From RGIG1902 sp034926865 (GTDB lineage Bacteria; Bacillota; Clostridia; Oscillospirales; Butyricicoccaceae), in assembly GCA_034926865.1 (NCBI GenBank), contig JAYFQP010000024.1, forward strand, positions 1-64,000: a DNA stretch of 64,000 nucleotides, written 5' to 3'. This document shows positions 15,583 to 23,880 of the stretch, one piece after another. The notes beneath the pieces are model-generated. The model worked only from the letters and a program-made list of their open reading frames with translations, had not been told where the DNA came from and ran no database searches. Within the stretch, counting starts at the first letter, position 1, and every line of letters begins with the position of its first letter. A program made the position numbers and the translations under genes.

Positions 15583-16902
15583 CTATATGGTCAGAACACC
15601 GTTTTCATCTTCGATAAGGATATAAATATTCTCTTCTTGACCGGTCTGGGTATTGATATAAATTATGACATGCATGCCGTTTTTGTCTGTGCAGACGTAT
15701 TCATAGCAGAAAACTTCGTTTTCTCCGGATGTCGGTATAAGGGCAAGGTTAACTGAATTGACTGTAAGTGTTTCGCTTATTTTGGCATCTGCTGCCGATA
15801 CCGCAGGGCGGGGAAGAGTTCTGCTTGTATGGCTCATTACAAAGCCTCTGGCTTCCATGCCAAGAATTTCTCCATCATCCAGAGCAACACTGACCTTTAT
15901 GAGATCACCGTAAGCGATTATATCATTTTGAACAAAGGCAAAGTTAATGGTTATCAGCCCTTCATAAAGAGTATAATAGCTTTGCTTGAGGCTGGTAAAG
16001 CCACGGTTGGCTAGAAACTCCAGGGCTTTTTCGGTGGCCTGTGCAGTATCAAGCACTGATGTTCCGATATCGCGGTCCTTGCGATAGGTAAAAATGATGC
16101 CACCCTGCTTTGATACCTCCATGGTTGCTCCGTCTACTGTGGAAAGGCAGTATCGCTGTATTTTATCTCCGCCCTCATACATAAGGGATATATCTGAAAC
16201 TGGTACTCCTGAAAAAGAAGAGGCATTTTTTATCGCCTGTTCGAGAGTAACTTCAGGAAGATTTTCCAAAAGCCTTGGCTTGCTGTAGGCAAGGTGTTCT
16301 GAAAACGGCCCGTCATATATTAGGGTGGCATATTCGGGAAACTCCTGTTCCACGCCGCTGAGGCTGTCGTTCAAACCTGCGCCGACATTAAGATCCTGCC
16401 CCTTGGTTACCCCTTGGAAGGATAGCTGTTTTGCGTTTACCTGACCTTTGATAGAGCTTATTTCCCTTGTGATTGCATCTGAGGTGTCGCAAAGGCTGTT
16501 AAGTGATTCACGATGTTCGTCGCTTAAGCTTTCGCCTCCTGCAGAGGAAAACAGAAGATAATAGGCAAAGTCACCTGTCTGGGAGATAAACTTTTGCGTC
16601 TGGTCAAGGGCGCCAGGCTCAAGCCCTAAAGCAGTCAAACTTGTTTTGGCATTTTTTGCGCTTTGCCAAAGCTGAGCAGCAATGGTCTGGAAGCTTTTTG
16701 GGGTCTCCGCATATCGAAGTTTGGAAAGAGAACTGTCCATTTGAGACAGGTCAGAAATTAGGTCTGATAAGGCCCTCTCGTTTGAATATTGAATATATTG
16801 ACTGTAGTTTTCGGATTTTATTGAGTAGTATACTGTACTGCCCATAAACACCAATGCCAGCATACTTATAAAAAGTATTAGGCGGCTTTTCGGTCGGATC
16901 AT
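15583..16902 (-). CDS. ypeB: Spore germination protein YpeB
   Basis: I choose the ATG at 16902 (439 residues), 7 bases after AGGAGG; an ATG at 16908 is too close to it. An N-terminal membrane segment (about 6-26) is followed by a helical domain and then by the PepSY/YpeB-type repeats seen in the C-terminal half (TLEQAIKNASSFSGV; ATEKALEFLANRGF). YpeB sits in the inner spore membrane and is needed to place the cortex-lytic enzyme SleB. The usual partner sleB is not adjacent here; birA and trpS are the neighbours. Confidence 0.9.
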   Translation of the reverse strand: MIRPKSRLILFISMLALVFMGSTVYYSIKSENYSQYIQYSNERALSDLISDLSQMDSSLSKLRYAETPKSFQTIAAQLWQSAKNAKTSLTALGLEPGALDQTQKFISQTGDFAYYLLFSSAGGESLSDEHRESLNSLCDTSDAITREISSIKGQVNAKQLSFQGVTKGQDLNVGAGLNDSLSGVEQEFPEYATLIYDGPFSEHLAYSKPRLLENLPEVTLEQAIKNASSFSGVPVSDISLMYEGGDKIQRYCLSTVDGATMEVSKQGGIIFTYRKDRDIGTSVLDTAQATEKALEFLANRGFTSLKQSYYTLYEGLITINFAFVQNDIIAYGDLIKVSVALDDGEILGMEARGFVMSHTSRTLPRPAVSAADAKISETLTVNSVNLALIPTSGENEVFCYEYVCTDKNGMHVIIYINTQTGQEENIYILIEDENGVLTI

Positions 16903-17065
16903 ACACATACCTCCTGTAATGTCATATATGGGGTATTTTTTCGCCTTCATTGGCAATTATTCATATACGTTTAGTAAAGATATTGCCCTTGGTATGTTTT
17001 TGTGATAATATAAGCAATAATGTCCATTATAATTTGATAAAGAATTTGTGAGGAAGGCTGACGTA

Positions 17066-18109
17066 ATGAGCGAACTTATTCTGACTGAGGAAGTCAAAAA
17101 AGATAGAAAAAAAATATCATTAAGTTTTATACAGCCATCGGGCAACATAACGCTGGGAAATTATCTTGGCGCTCTTAAGAATATGGCCGCTATGCAGGAC
17201 AGCGGAGAGTTTAATTGTCTTTATGCTATGGCGGATCTACATGCGCTTACGGTCAGGCAAGATCCTGCTTCGCTGCGCAAACAGATATATCAGGGGCTTG
17301 CCACGATGCTTGCCTGCGGGATTGACCCCGAAAGAAGCATCGTTTTCCTGCAAAGCCATGTTTATCAGCATGCGGTGCTTGGTTGGATACTTGACTGCTA
17401 CACTATGTTTGGCGAGCTTTCGAGAATGACCCAGTTTAAGGATAAATCGTCCAAATACGCCGACAATATCAACGCAGGTTTGTTTACTTATCCTGCCCTT
17501 ATGGCCGCTGATATACTCCTTTATCAGACAGATTATGTGCCCGTAGGTCAGGATCAGAAGCAACACCTTGAAATAGCAAGGGATATAGCAAACCGCTTTA
17601 ACGGCATATACGGAAGAACATTTAATGTGCCTGAGCCGTATATTACCAAAAGCGGTGCAAAGATCATGAGTCTTGTTGAACCTTCAAAGAAAATGAGCAA
17701 ATCAGACCCCAATAAAAATGCTATAATAACGGTTCTTGATACCGATGAGGAAATAATAAAAAAGTTTAAACGTGCGGTTACCGATTCAGGCTCCCAGGTA
17801 AAAATGGAAGATGGAAAAGACGGGATCAACAATCTTATAAATATCTACAGTGTTGTCACCGGAAAGACTCCTGACGAAATTGAACTTGAGTTTGAGGGCA
17901 AGGGTTACGGAGATTTCAAGCTTGCCTGCGGTGAGGTTGTTGCGTCTGCGGTCAGGCCTATCAGAGAAAAAATCAATTATTATATCGATAATAAAGATTA
18001 TCTTGATGCTGTAGACAAAGCAGGCGCTGAAAAAGCATCGGTGTTTGCTCAGAGAACACTTGACAAGGTATATAAAAAGGTAGGGCTTGTCCTTGAAAAG
18101 TCCAACTGA
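17066..18109 (+). CDS. trpS: Tryptophan--tRNA ligase
   Basis: The ATG at 17066 is preferred over a GTG at 17048 because GAGGAAGG lies 8 bases before it; this gives 347 residues. Class I signatures are clear: PSGNITLGNYLGAL (about 24-37, HIGH-like) and KMSKSDPNK (KMSKS). It charges tRNA-Trp. No T-box leader is present in the short divergent gap to ypeB, so control differs from the common Firmicutes T-box scheme. Confidence 0.95.
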   Translation: MSELILTEEVKKDRKKISLSFIQPSGNITLGNYLGALKNMAAMQDSGEFNCLYAMADLHALTVRQDPASLRKQIYQGLATMLACGIDPERSIVFLQSHVYQHAVLGWILDCYTMFGELSRMTQFKDKSSKYADNINAGLFTYPALMAADILLYQTDYVPVGQDQKQHLEIARDIANRFNGIYGRTFNVPEPYITKSGAKIMSLVEPSKKMSKSDPNKNAIITVLDTDEEIIKKFKRAVTDSGSQVKMEDGKDGINNLINIYSVVTGKTPDEIELEFEGKGYGDFKLACGEVVASAVRPIREKINYYIDNKDYLDAVDKAGAEKASVFAQRTLDKVYKKVGLVLEKSN

Positions 18110-18126
18110 GCGGGGAAGGTAGAAAT

Positions 18127-19191
18127 ATGTTTGAACAGAGCGTTGTCTTAACTTCGGCGTTGGCCTTTGCCGCGGCGTTGTTCATTTCATTTGTGTGTAC
18201 TCCGGTGGTCAAGGCATTTGCTTATAAAATAGGCGCCGTAGATATTCCAAAGGATAATAGAAGAATGCATAAAACGCCTATTCCACGAGTCGGCGGGTTA
18301 GCCATATTTCTTGGGTTCATCGTAAGTGTCCTTATTTTTGGCCGAATAGACGGCGATATGAAAGCTATTCTACTGGGGTCGGTTATAATCGTTCTGCTTG
18401 GGATAGTAGATGATGTTGTTACATTAAAACCAAGCACTAAATTTATTGGGCAGATAGCGGCGGCCTTGATACCTGCTCTTGGGAATGTAAGAGTATCGCT
18501 GCTTACAAACCCGTTTAAAAGCGGGGATTATATACAGCTTGGGTGGCTGTCTATACCAATAACTATCTTGTGGATAGTAGGCATGACGAATGCCGTAAAT
18601 TTTATAGACGGGCTCGATGGTCTTGCTTGCGGCGTGTCGTCAATAGCATCTCTTACAGTGTTTACCATAGCCCTTCTTGTTTCAGAACCATATGTTGCTA
18701 TAGTGATGGCGGCGCTTGCCGGAGCATGTTTTGGGTTTTTGCCTTATAACCTTAATCCGGCACAGATATTTATGGGTGATACCGGTTCAATGTTTTTGGG
18801 ATATGTGCTGGCCACTTTATCTATAACAGGGCTTTTCAAGCTGTATGCTATAATATCCTTCCTGGTTCCATTTATGATCCTTGGATTGCCGATTTTTGAT
18901 ACCGGATTTGCCATTGTCAGGAGGCTTTTAAAAGGCCAAAGCCCTTTAAAGGCAGACAGAGGGCATATACACCACAGGCTTGTTGATATGGGCTTCGACC
19001 AAAAGCAGTCGGTTGCTATTCTTTATGCCGTAAGCGTGGTGCTTGGCCTTGCAGCCGTTATATTTACTACAAGTGGCGAAATGAAAATAGCTATTTTTAC
19101 AGTAGCAGTACTACTGTGTTTTTTCTTTGCTATGAATATAAAGGTAAATGGCAAAAAGCATCATGATCAGGAAGCGAAGGATGAAAAATGA
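18127..19191 (+). CDS. TagO/WecA-like undecaprenyl-phosphate GlcNAc-1-phosphate transferase
   Basis: This 354-residue, roughly eleven-helix membrane protein is of the MraY/WecA family. Family motifs are DIPKDNRRMHKTPIPRVGG (about 38-56), the catalytic NFIDGLDGLA, MGDTGSMFLG, and a final HIHHRL metal-site loop. It would start wall teichoic acid or other glycan synthesis by moving GlcNAc-1-P onto undecaprenyl phosphate. It overlaps the UDP-GlcNAc 2-epimerase gene by 4 bases, which supports a teichoic acid-type role. Confidence 0.9.
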   Translation: MFEQSVVLTSALAFAAALFISFVCTPVVKAFAYKIGAVDIPKDNRRMHKTPIPRVGGLAIFLGFIVSVLIFGRIDGDMKAILLGSVIIVLLGIVDDVVTLKPSTKFIGQIAAALIPALGNVRVSLLTNPFKSGDYIQLGWLSIPITILWIVGMTNAVNFIDGLDGLACGVSSIASLTVFTIALLVSEPYVAIVMAALAGACFGFLPYNLNPAQIFMGDTGSMFLGYVLATLSITGLFKLYAIISFLVPFMILGLPIFDTGFAIVRRLLKGQSPLKADRGHIHHRLVDMGFDQKQSVAILYAVSVVLGLAAVIFTTSGEMKIAIFTVAVLLCFFFAMNIKVNGKKHHDQEAKDEK

Positions 19192-20339
19192 ACAAAATAA
19201 AAGTCATGTCTGTTTTTGGCACAAGGCCAGAGGCAATAAAGATGGCCCCTCTTGTCAAGGAGCTTGCTGCATATGAGGAAATAGAGCCGATTGTATGTGT
19301 TACCGGGCAGCATCGCGAGATGCTGGATCAAGTTCTGAATGCCTTCAACATCACTCCGGATTTTGACCTTGATATAATGGAAAAAAACCAGACTCTTTCA
19401 TCGGTAACATCAAAGGTGCTTATGGGTCTAAAAAAGGTTTTTGAGGTGAATAGGCCAGATATCGTTCTTGTACATGGGGATACCACAACATCCTTTGCCG
19501 CTGCACTTGCTGCATTCTATGATCAAATAAAGGTTGGGCATGTTGAAGCCGGATTAAGAAGTTTTGATAAAACATCTCCATATCCTGAGGAGATGAACCG
19601 TGTTCTTACGGGCAGACTTGCGGATATACATTTCGCACCGACGGCCTTAAATGCCAGAAATCTTTTTAATGAAGGCGTCAAAAACCATGTTTATATAACA
19701 GGTAATACAGTTATCGATGCTCTTAAGACAACAGTAAGTAAGGATTATTTTTTCGAATGTCCTCAGCTTAACAACATAGATTATAATGGTAAAAAGGTCG
19801 TCCTTATGACGGCGCACCGAAGAGAAAACTATGGCAGACCTATGGAAAATATCATGCAGGCCGTATCTGAGATTGCGCAAAGGCGGGACGATGCCGTTTT
19901 TGTTTATCCCGTTCATTTAAGCCCTTATGTTCAGGATACGGCTAAAAAGTATCTTGATGGCATACATAATGTCAAACTTATCCCACCTATCGGGGTTTTT
20001 GATATGCATAACCTGATGAGCCGGGTGTATATGGTGATGACCGACTCGGGAGGCCTTCAGGAGGAGGCGCCTGCGTTGGGTAAGCCGGTGCTCGTGCTCA
20101 GGCGTGAAACAGAGAGGCCGGAGGCTGTGGCATCGGGAACGGTTGAAATAGTAGGCACTGAAAGTGCTGATATTATCGAAAAGGCACTGAGTCTTTTTGA
20201 TAATCAAGAGCATTATTTTAGGATGAAAAGGGCAGTCAACCCCTATGGGGATGGTTTTGCCTGCGCTAGAATTGCGGAAAATCTTCTCTATTATTTCGGC
20301 ATGAGGGAAAACCCTGCAAGGGAATTTGTAGCTAATTGA
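19188..20339 (+). CDS. wecB/mnaA: UDP-N-acetylglucosamine 2-epimerase (non-hydrolysing)
   Basis: The protein has 383 residues. FGTRPEAIKMAPLV at the N-terminus, HGDTTTSFAAALAAF, HVEAGLRSFDKTSPYPEEMNR and TDSGGLQEEAPALGKPVLVLR near the C-terminus are diagnostic. It makes UDP-ManNAc, the second sugar of wall teichoic acid linkage units. It is translationally coupled (ATGA overlap) to the TagO-like gene, while the TagA-like ManNAc transferase lies 4.4 kb downstream. Confidence 0.95.
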   Translation: MNKIKVMSVFGTRPEAIKMAPLVKELAAYEEIEPIVCVTGQHREMLDQVLNAFNITPDFDLDIMEKNQTLSSVTSKVLMGLKKVFEVNRPDIVLVHGDTTTSFAAALAAFYDQIKVGHVEAGLRSFDKTSPYPEEMNRVLTGRLADIHFAPTALNARNLFNEGVKNHVYITGNTVIDALKTTVSKDYFFECPQLNNIDYNGKKVVLMTAHRRENYGRPMENIMQAVSEIAQRRDDAVFVYPVHLSPYVQDTAKKYLDGIHNVKLIPPIGVFDMHNLMSRVYMVMTDSGGLQEEAPALGKPVLVLRRETERPEAVASGTVEIVGTESADIIEKALSLFDNQEHYFRMKRAVNPYGDGFACARIAENLLYYFGMRENPAREFVAN

Positions 20340-20343
20340 TGGT

Positions 20344-21117
20344 TTGGAGGCTGGTACTATCAAAAGCAGTACAGCTAATATGAAGATCACTGCCGCAATT
20401 ATTATGGCTGCGGCACTTTTGCTGAGCTTTTTCGAGTTTCCCTTTTCCAGCGGAAAAGAGGGTGGAATTGTCTTGCCGAAAGATAATTCAGATAATCCTG
20501 TTATAGATTCTGATACATATTCTTCTAACCTTGAGCTGCTCAAGGGTGTGGATATCGGAAAAGACAATATTAAACGGCTTATAGCCGCAATGCATAGGCC
20601 TGACAAGTACCACATTTCAGTCAGCTCCACAGTATATCATTCCGAGGGGCAAAAAACCTATGCCGTTGATGGATATGTGGATGGTTCTCGCAGCAAAACT
20701 GTTATTTTCGGCGATTCTGGCAAAATAGAGCAAAACTGCATTTTAGCCGGGGACAGCGTATACATATGGAGTCAAGGCTCAAAGACATATTATCATGGCA
20801 AGGCTGGAAGCTTTACAGATGATGATTATAGTTATATACCTACATATGAAAAAATATTGCAGCTTGAAGATGAGAATATTTTGTCTGCTGATTTCTCGTT
20901 ATACAACGATGTTTATTGCCTTTTTGCAGAAACCACAGATCCGGCTACAGGATATAGAAACCTTTACTATATATCTGTAGAAAACGGACTTCTTGTTGGT
21001 GCTCAGAGTTTCGACGGTGATACTTTGGCATATGCGCTTTCGGCGGAGATTCTTGAGTTTCCTTCTGATGAAGCAAGCATTTTCACATTACCCGACGGTA
21101 CCGTTATTTCTGAGTGA
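20344..21117 (+). CDS. Exported or membrane-anchored protein of unknown function
   Basis: Up to 257 residues, with an N-terminal hydrophobic segment (MKITAAIIMAAALLLSFF from Met13) and a predicted extracytoplasmic domain of mixed beta character. I do not recognise the family; the body resembles outer-surface beta proteins that sense or scaffold. The start is unclear. A TTG at 20344 has no ribosome site, while GGAGG (20346-20350) is followed 8 bases later by an in-frame ATC at 20359, and the first ATG is at 20380. It follows the epimerase gene by 4 bases and may be the last gene of that operon. Confidence 0.7.
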   Translation: MEAGTIKSSTANMKITAAIIMAAALLLSFFEFPFSSGKEGGIVLPKDNSDNPVIDSDTYSSNLELLKGVDIGKDNIKRLIAAMHRPDKYHISVSSTVYHSEGQKTYAVDGYVDGSRSKTVIFGDSGKIEQNCILAGDSVYIWSQGSKTYYHGKAGSFTDDDYSYIPTYEKILQLEDENILSADFSLYNDVYCLFAETTDPATGYRNLYYISVENGLLVGAQSFDGDTLAYALSAEILEFPSDEASIFTLPDGTVISE

Positions 21118-21189
21118 AAACAGTATTTTTAGTACAATACATACAGTGTCCTATTTTTACTATGAGGTAGAGGATGTCCCTTTTAATGC

Positions 21190-21222
21190 AAAAAAGATGA
21201 GCAGAGCCATGGCTCTGCTCAT
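21190..21222 (-). terminator. Terminator of the minus-strand three-gene operon
   Basis: A perfect 26-base palindrome (21197-21222, with GAGCAGAGCC and its complement) is followed on the minus strand by CTTTTTTG. It lies 5 bases beyond the stop of the last gene. It could also slow transcription from the plus strand. Confidence 0.88.
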
Positions 21223-21227
21223 GCTTG

Positions 21228-21554
21228 TTATAGACCCAGAATGAAAAGCGCGCCGATGATAAGAATAGTATCGCTGATGCTGCTGTTATCATCAGAATCT
21301 GCCACAAGAAAATAGACCAGAACAAGAAGCAGTATTGTGTCTGTGTTGAACTCTGGAAGCTTAATATTATTTCCTAAGAGGTTTTTTAAAGCCCCCAACC
21401 CCCGAGAGGGTGGCTTGCCTTGGTCATCTATTCCCATATCCAAAGAGGAAGTGGGCTGTGCATGCGGGGATATCGGCTCTTCATGCCCAGGCACATTTGT
21501 TCCCGTTGGGGGGAACATGTTAAAACCGTCGGAATTTATGTAGCGGTTATACAA
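21228..21554 (-). CDS. Small membrane protein, third gene of an unrecognised operon
   Basis: The 108-residue product starts at a TTG with GGGGAG 9 bases upstream, 5 bases after the stop of the preceding gene. The first half is soluble, Pro- and Gly-rich. Around residues 50-70 is LGALKNLLGNNIKLP. The last 40 residues form two hydrophobic stretches, TILLLVLVYFLVAD and TILIIGALFILGL, separated by acidic residues. This tail pattern is common in small clostridial membrane proteins of unknown role. Confidence 0.65.
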   Translation of the reverse strand: MYNRYINSDGFNMFPPTGTNVPGHEEPISPHAQPTSSLDMGIDDQGKPPSRGLGALKNLLGNNIKLPEFNTDTILLLVLVYFLVADSDDNSSISDTILIIGALFILGL

Positions 21555-21559
21555 CTAAT

Positions 21560-22063
21560 TCATCTCCCCAGTACAGTCAGCGCCGATTTTGCCGCTTGGG
21601 CTATATTTGCCATCTTTATCGCTCTGTCTATGCTGCCGCCCCTGGTGTCTGACATGTAGGGCTTCAGGGCTTTTATCAGGTTGAGTTTTTCTGGCTTGAT
21701 AAAGTTTCCGTTTCCGGACATTGCCTGCATCAGAGTAGGAAGCATAGCTGCTATTCCACTTAATCCCGATCCGGCAGATGTTTCAGATGACGCCGCAGCA
21801 CTGGATGCCTCATCCTGTGGCGCGGTGGTTTGCCCTTGCGAGCCTTTTGAAGCAAGCAGTTGTGCCAGCATAGCGGCTAATTCTTCATTTGAAGGCGGAT
21901 TGCCGTTATTCGCTTCGGCATGTGTCGCCTCCGTTTTGGCAGGATTGGAGGACGGCACTGCTCCTTTAGAAGCGGCAAATATCTCCGAAGCCATGCTGAG
22001 GGCTTTACCTATATCAGGTGCTGTAGATTCGGCCGCGATATTTGTGTCGTCCTGTTCACTCAT
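21560..22063 (-). CDS. Low-complexity protein with a conserved-looking C-terminal helix, second gene of the operon
   Basis: This 167-residue protein is rich in Ala, Ser and Glu over residues 1-120, suggesting disorder. The C-terminal part EKLNLIKALKPYMS, then AIKMANIAQAAKSAL, is basic and helical. I recall related endings in unnamed clostridial proteins, but no function. It sits 3 bases after the first gene of the operon and 5 bases before the third, so all three are probably made together. Confidence 0.65.
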   Translation of the reverse strand: MSEQDDTNIAAESTAPDIGKALSMASEIFAASKGAVPSSNPAKTEATHAEANNGNPPSNEELAAMLAQLLASKGSQGQTTAPQDEASSAAASSETSAGSGLSGIAAMLPTLMQAMSGNGNFIKPEKLNLIKALKPYMSDTRGGSIDRAIKMANIAQAAKSALTVLGR

Positions 22064-22066
22064 AAT

Positions 22067-22348
22067 TTATACTCCTATTACTTCGATTAATTTGGCAACT
22101 AATGTAGCGCCATCCTGTGTTGAAAGAAGGGTCGAAATAAGGACTCTCGCAGGGTCTTTTTCTGTATTGGCAGCGGCTGTGGCGGCTTTCTTTAGTGCAT
22201 CGCTTCCTCCCCCGGCCAACGAAGCAATAAGCTGGCGTCCGTTCGGGCTTGAGGCTATAGTGCTTAATTTATCGAGTGTCTGTATGATTTTTGCTCCCTG
22301 TGGAGAGGACATAAGGGCCCTCGCCATCGTTTCATAATCACCTGGCAT
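22067..22348 (-). CDS. 93-residue repeat-containing protein, first gene of the operon
   Basis: The product contains three copies of a short pattern, roughly L-x-S-x-x-G-x-x-L-x-x-x-L: LMSSPQGAKIIQTLDKL, IASSPNGRQLIASLAGG and LLSTQDGATLVAKLIEV. It has no signal peptide or membrane segment and could form a helical bundle. The ATG has a good AGGAGG-type site in the upstream gap. It begins a three-gene minus-strand operon that ends at 21228. Confidence 0.65.
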   Translation of the reverse strand: MPGDYETMARALMSSPQGAKIIQTLDKLSTIASSPNGRQLIASLAGGGSDALKKAATAAANTEKDPARVLISTLLSTQDGATLVAKLIEVIGV

Positions 22349-22454
22349 TGATCTACCTCCTGTAAGCGTTATATACCACGCATTATCTGCGGGGCATTAT
22401 ACCACAGTATATGCCGCCAGAAGAAAATGTTGCTTTTGATGAAAGGAATGGAGA

Positions 22455-22919
22455 ATGAAGATATGTGTTTGCAGTGATTCTCACGGTAATATTGAGGGAA
22501 TCAAAAGAATGCTTGCAACCGAAAAGCCGGACGGTCTGCTTTTTTGCGGAGATGGAATTGAGGATTTTTCAGGGCTTGAGCTTCCCGAAAAGACAATGTT
22601 TGTCAGTGGAAACTGCGATATTTTTTGCGACGAGCCGCTTTTTCGTGAATTTGTGTGGGAGAATGTTAGGATAATCATGGCCCATGGTCACAGGTATTCC
22701 GTTAAACGCACAGAAGATATATATTTATCCGAAGCCTTGGCACACGAGGCCAGTGTAGCTATTTTTGGGCATACGCATATGCAAAAAGCATCATATAATT
22801 GCGGCGTGCTTATGCTTAACGCAGGCACTTTGGGAAGAAATAATGAATATTACGCCCTTTTGTTTCTTCAAAACGGGGTTTATGACTGCCGTCTTATGAG
22901 GCTTGAGAGTGTTTCCTGA
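22455..22919 (+). CDS. YfcE/MJ0936-family metallophosphoesterase
   Basis: This 154-residue protein has the calcineurin-like metal motifs in order: SDSHGN (about 8-13), FCGDGIED, SGNCD, AHGHRYS and FGHTHMQ. These mark a small phosphodiesterase of the YfcE type. It is transcribed alone and diverges from the three-gene operon at 21.2-22.3 kb. The substrate is not known. Confidence 0.88.
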   Translation: MKICVCSDSHGNIEGIKRMLATEKPDGLLFCGDGIEDFSGLELPEKTMFVSGNCDIFCDEPLFREFVWENVRIIMAHGHRYSVKRTEDIYLSEALAHEASVAIFGHTHMQKASYNCGVLMLNAGTLGRNNEYYALLFLQNGVYDCRLMRLESVS

Positions 22920-23033
22920 TTGGTATGGCGAAGGTGTTTTAGCCCTTGCATGTACAGTTTTTCCCGGCAAGAGGTATTGATCTCCCCATATCAAAGATAT
23001 GCAGTAATATGCCAAGGTATTCTTTAGCGTGAT

Positions 23034-23066
23034 ATAATAAAAGCGCCGGCCTTTTGAGAGACCGGC
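23034..23066 (-). terminator. Terminator of nth
   Basis: On the minus strand GCCGG and CCGGC form a stem around a 12-nt loop, followed by GCTTTTATT. It lies just beyond the nth stop. The plus-strand gap 22920-23033 holds nothing else I can name. Confidence 0.75.
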
Positions 23067-23074
23067 TGAGTGTA

Positions 23075-23743
23075 TTATATTTTAGAAAAATCTGCTTTTT
23101 TGGAGGATCGATTATTTTTGATATTCTCCATGCAAATATCGCTTAAGGGGCAAATGCTGCATTTTGGTGAGCGGGCCGTGCAGATATCTCGCCCGAAATG
23201 AACAAAGCGATGACATAACGATGCCTGGTCTTCAGGTTCAATTATTTTTGAAAGAGCCAGTTCCACCTTGTATGGGTCTTTTCCTCCATCTGTAAGGCCG
23301 AGCCTTCCGGATATGCGTATGCAGTGTGTGTCGGCGACGATAGCTGGGTATCCGTAAATATCCGAAAGTATGAGATTGGCTGTCTTTCTGCCAACACCCG
23401 GAATTGTTAAAAGCTCTTCCATGGTGTTAGGAACTTTTCCCCCGAAATCGGTTATGAGCTTGACAGCTCCGAGCTTAATATCTCGTGCTTTGGTTCGAAA
23501 CAGCCCACAGGGCTTTACTATTTCAGCGATATCATCCTGATCCGCATCTGCAAGAGCTTCAAGCGTAGTGTATTTGGCATAAAGCACCTGCGTCACTTTG
23601 TTAACTCTGGCGTCGGTGCATTGGGCAGAAAGCCTTGTGGCGAAAAGAAGTTCATAATCCTTTTCAGCTATAAGAGAGCAGCTGTCAGGGTAAACATCTT
23701 TCAGCCGGTTGACTATGATTCTGCCTCTTTCTTTTTTAGTCAT
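23075..23743 (-). CDS. nth: Endonuclease III (DNA glycosylase/AP lyase)
   Basis: This 222-residue protein has the helix-hairpin-helix LLTIPGVGRKTANLIL with the catalytic Lys, the aspartate in VADTHCIRISGRLGL, and four cysteines near the C-terminus (CTARSPKCSICPLSDIC) that bind the [4Fe-4S] cluster. It removes oxidised pyrimidines from DNA. It has its own promoter at 23782-23810 and a terminator. An inverted repeat flanks the promoter. Confidence 0.96.
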   Translation of the reverse strand: MTKKERGRIIVNRLKDVYPDSCSLIAEKDYELLFATRLSAQCTDARVNKVTQVLYAKYTTLEALADADQDDIAEIVKPCGLFRTKARDIKLGAVKLITDFGGKVPNTMEELLTIPGVGRKTANLILSDIYGYPAIVADTHCIRISGRLGLTDGGKDPYKVELALSKIIEPEDQASLCHRFVHFGRDICTARSPKCSICPLSDICMENIKNNRSSKKADFSKI

Positions 23744-23764
23744 ATGTAAATAATCACTTGCCTT

Positions 23765-23832
23765 TCAATTTCAATAATACTATTATATCAAAGGCAAAAA
23801 AACGATACAAGTATATTCAATATTGAAATTGA
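23765..23832. promoter_or_regulatory. nth promoter flanked by a 12-bp inverted repeat
   Basis: On the minus strand TTGTAT (23810-23805) and TATAAT (23787-23782) are 17 bases apart. TCAATTTCAATA (23765-23776) and TATTGAAATTGA (23821-23832) are perfect complements and sit on either side of the promoter. The right arm overlaps a 12-base palindrome TTCAATATTGAA (23816-23827). This looks like a regulator-binding arrangement. Confidence 0.5.
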
Positions 23833-23880
23833 TGATTGAAAATGGTAAACTAATCTTATTGTATATAAAATGAGGTAACT

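Noticed and set aside
16903..17065. A T-box or sigma-G promoter between ypeB and trpS
   Set aside because: The gap is too short for a T-box, and I could not fit a sigma-G -35/-10 pair with normal spacing.
17048..17068. GTG at 17048 as the trpS start
   Set aside because: No ribosome site lies at the right distance; GAGGAAGG fits the ATG at 17066.
19917..20630. Antisense frame of 237 codons across the epimerase gene and its neighbour
   Set aside because: It spans two plus-strand genes and has no recognisable motif.
21420..22337. Plus-strand frames of 79 and 218 codons across the three-gene operon
   Set aside because: They mirror the minus-strand genes, which have tight spacing, ribosome sites and a terminator.
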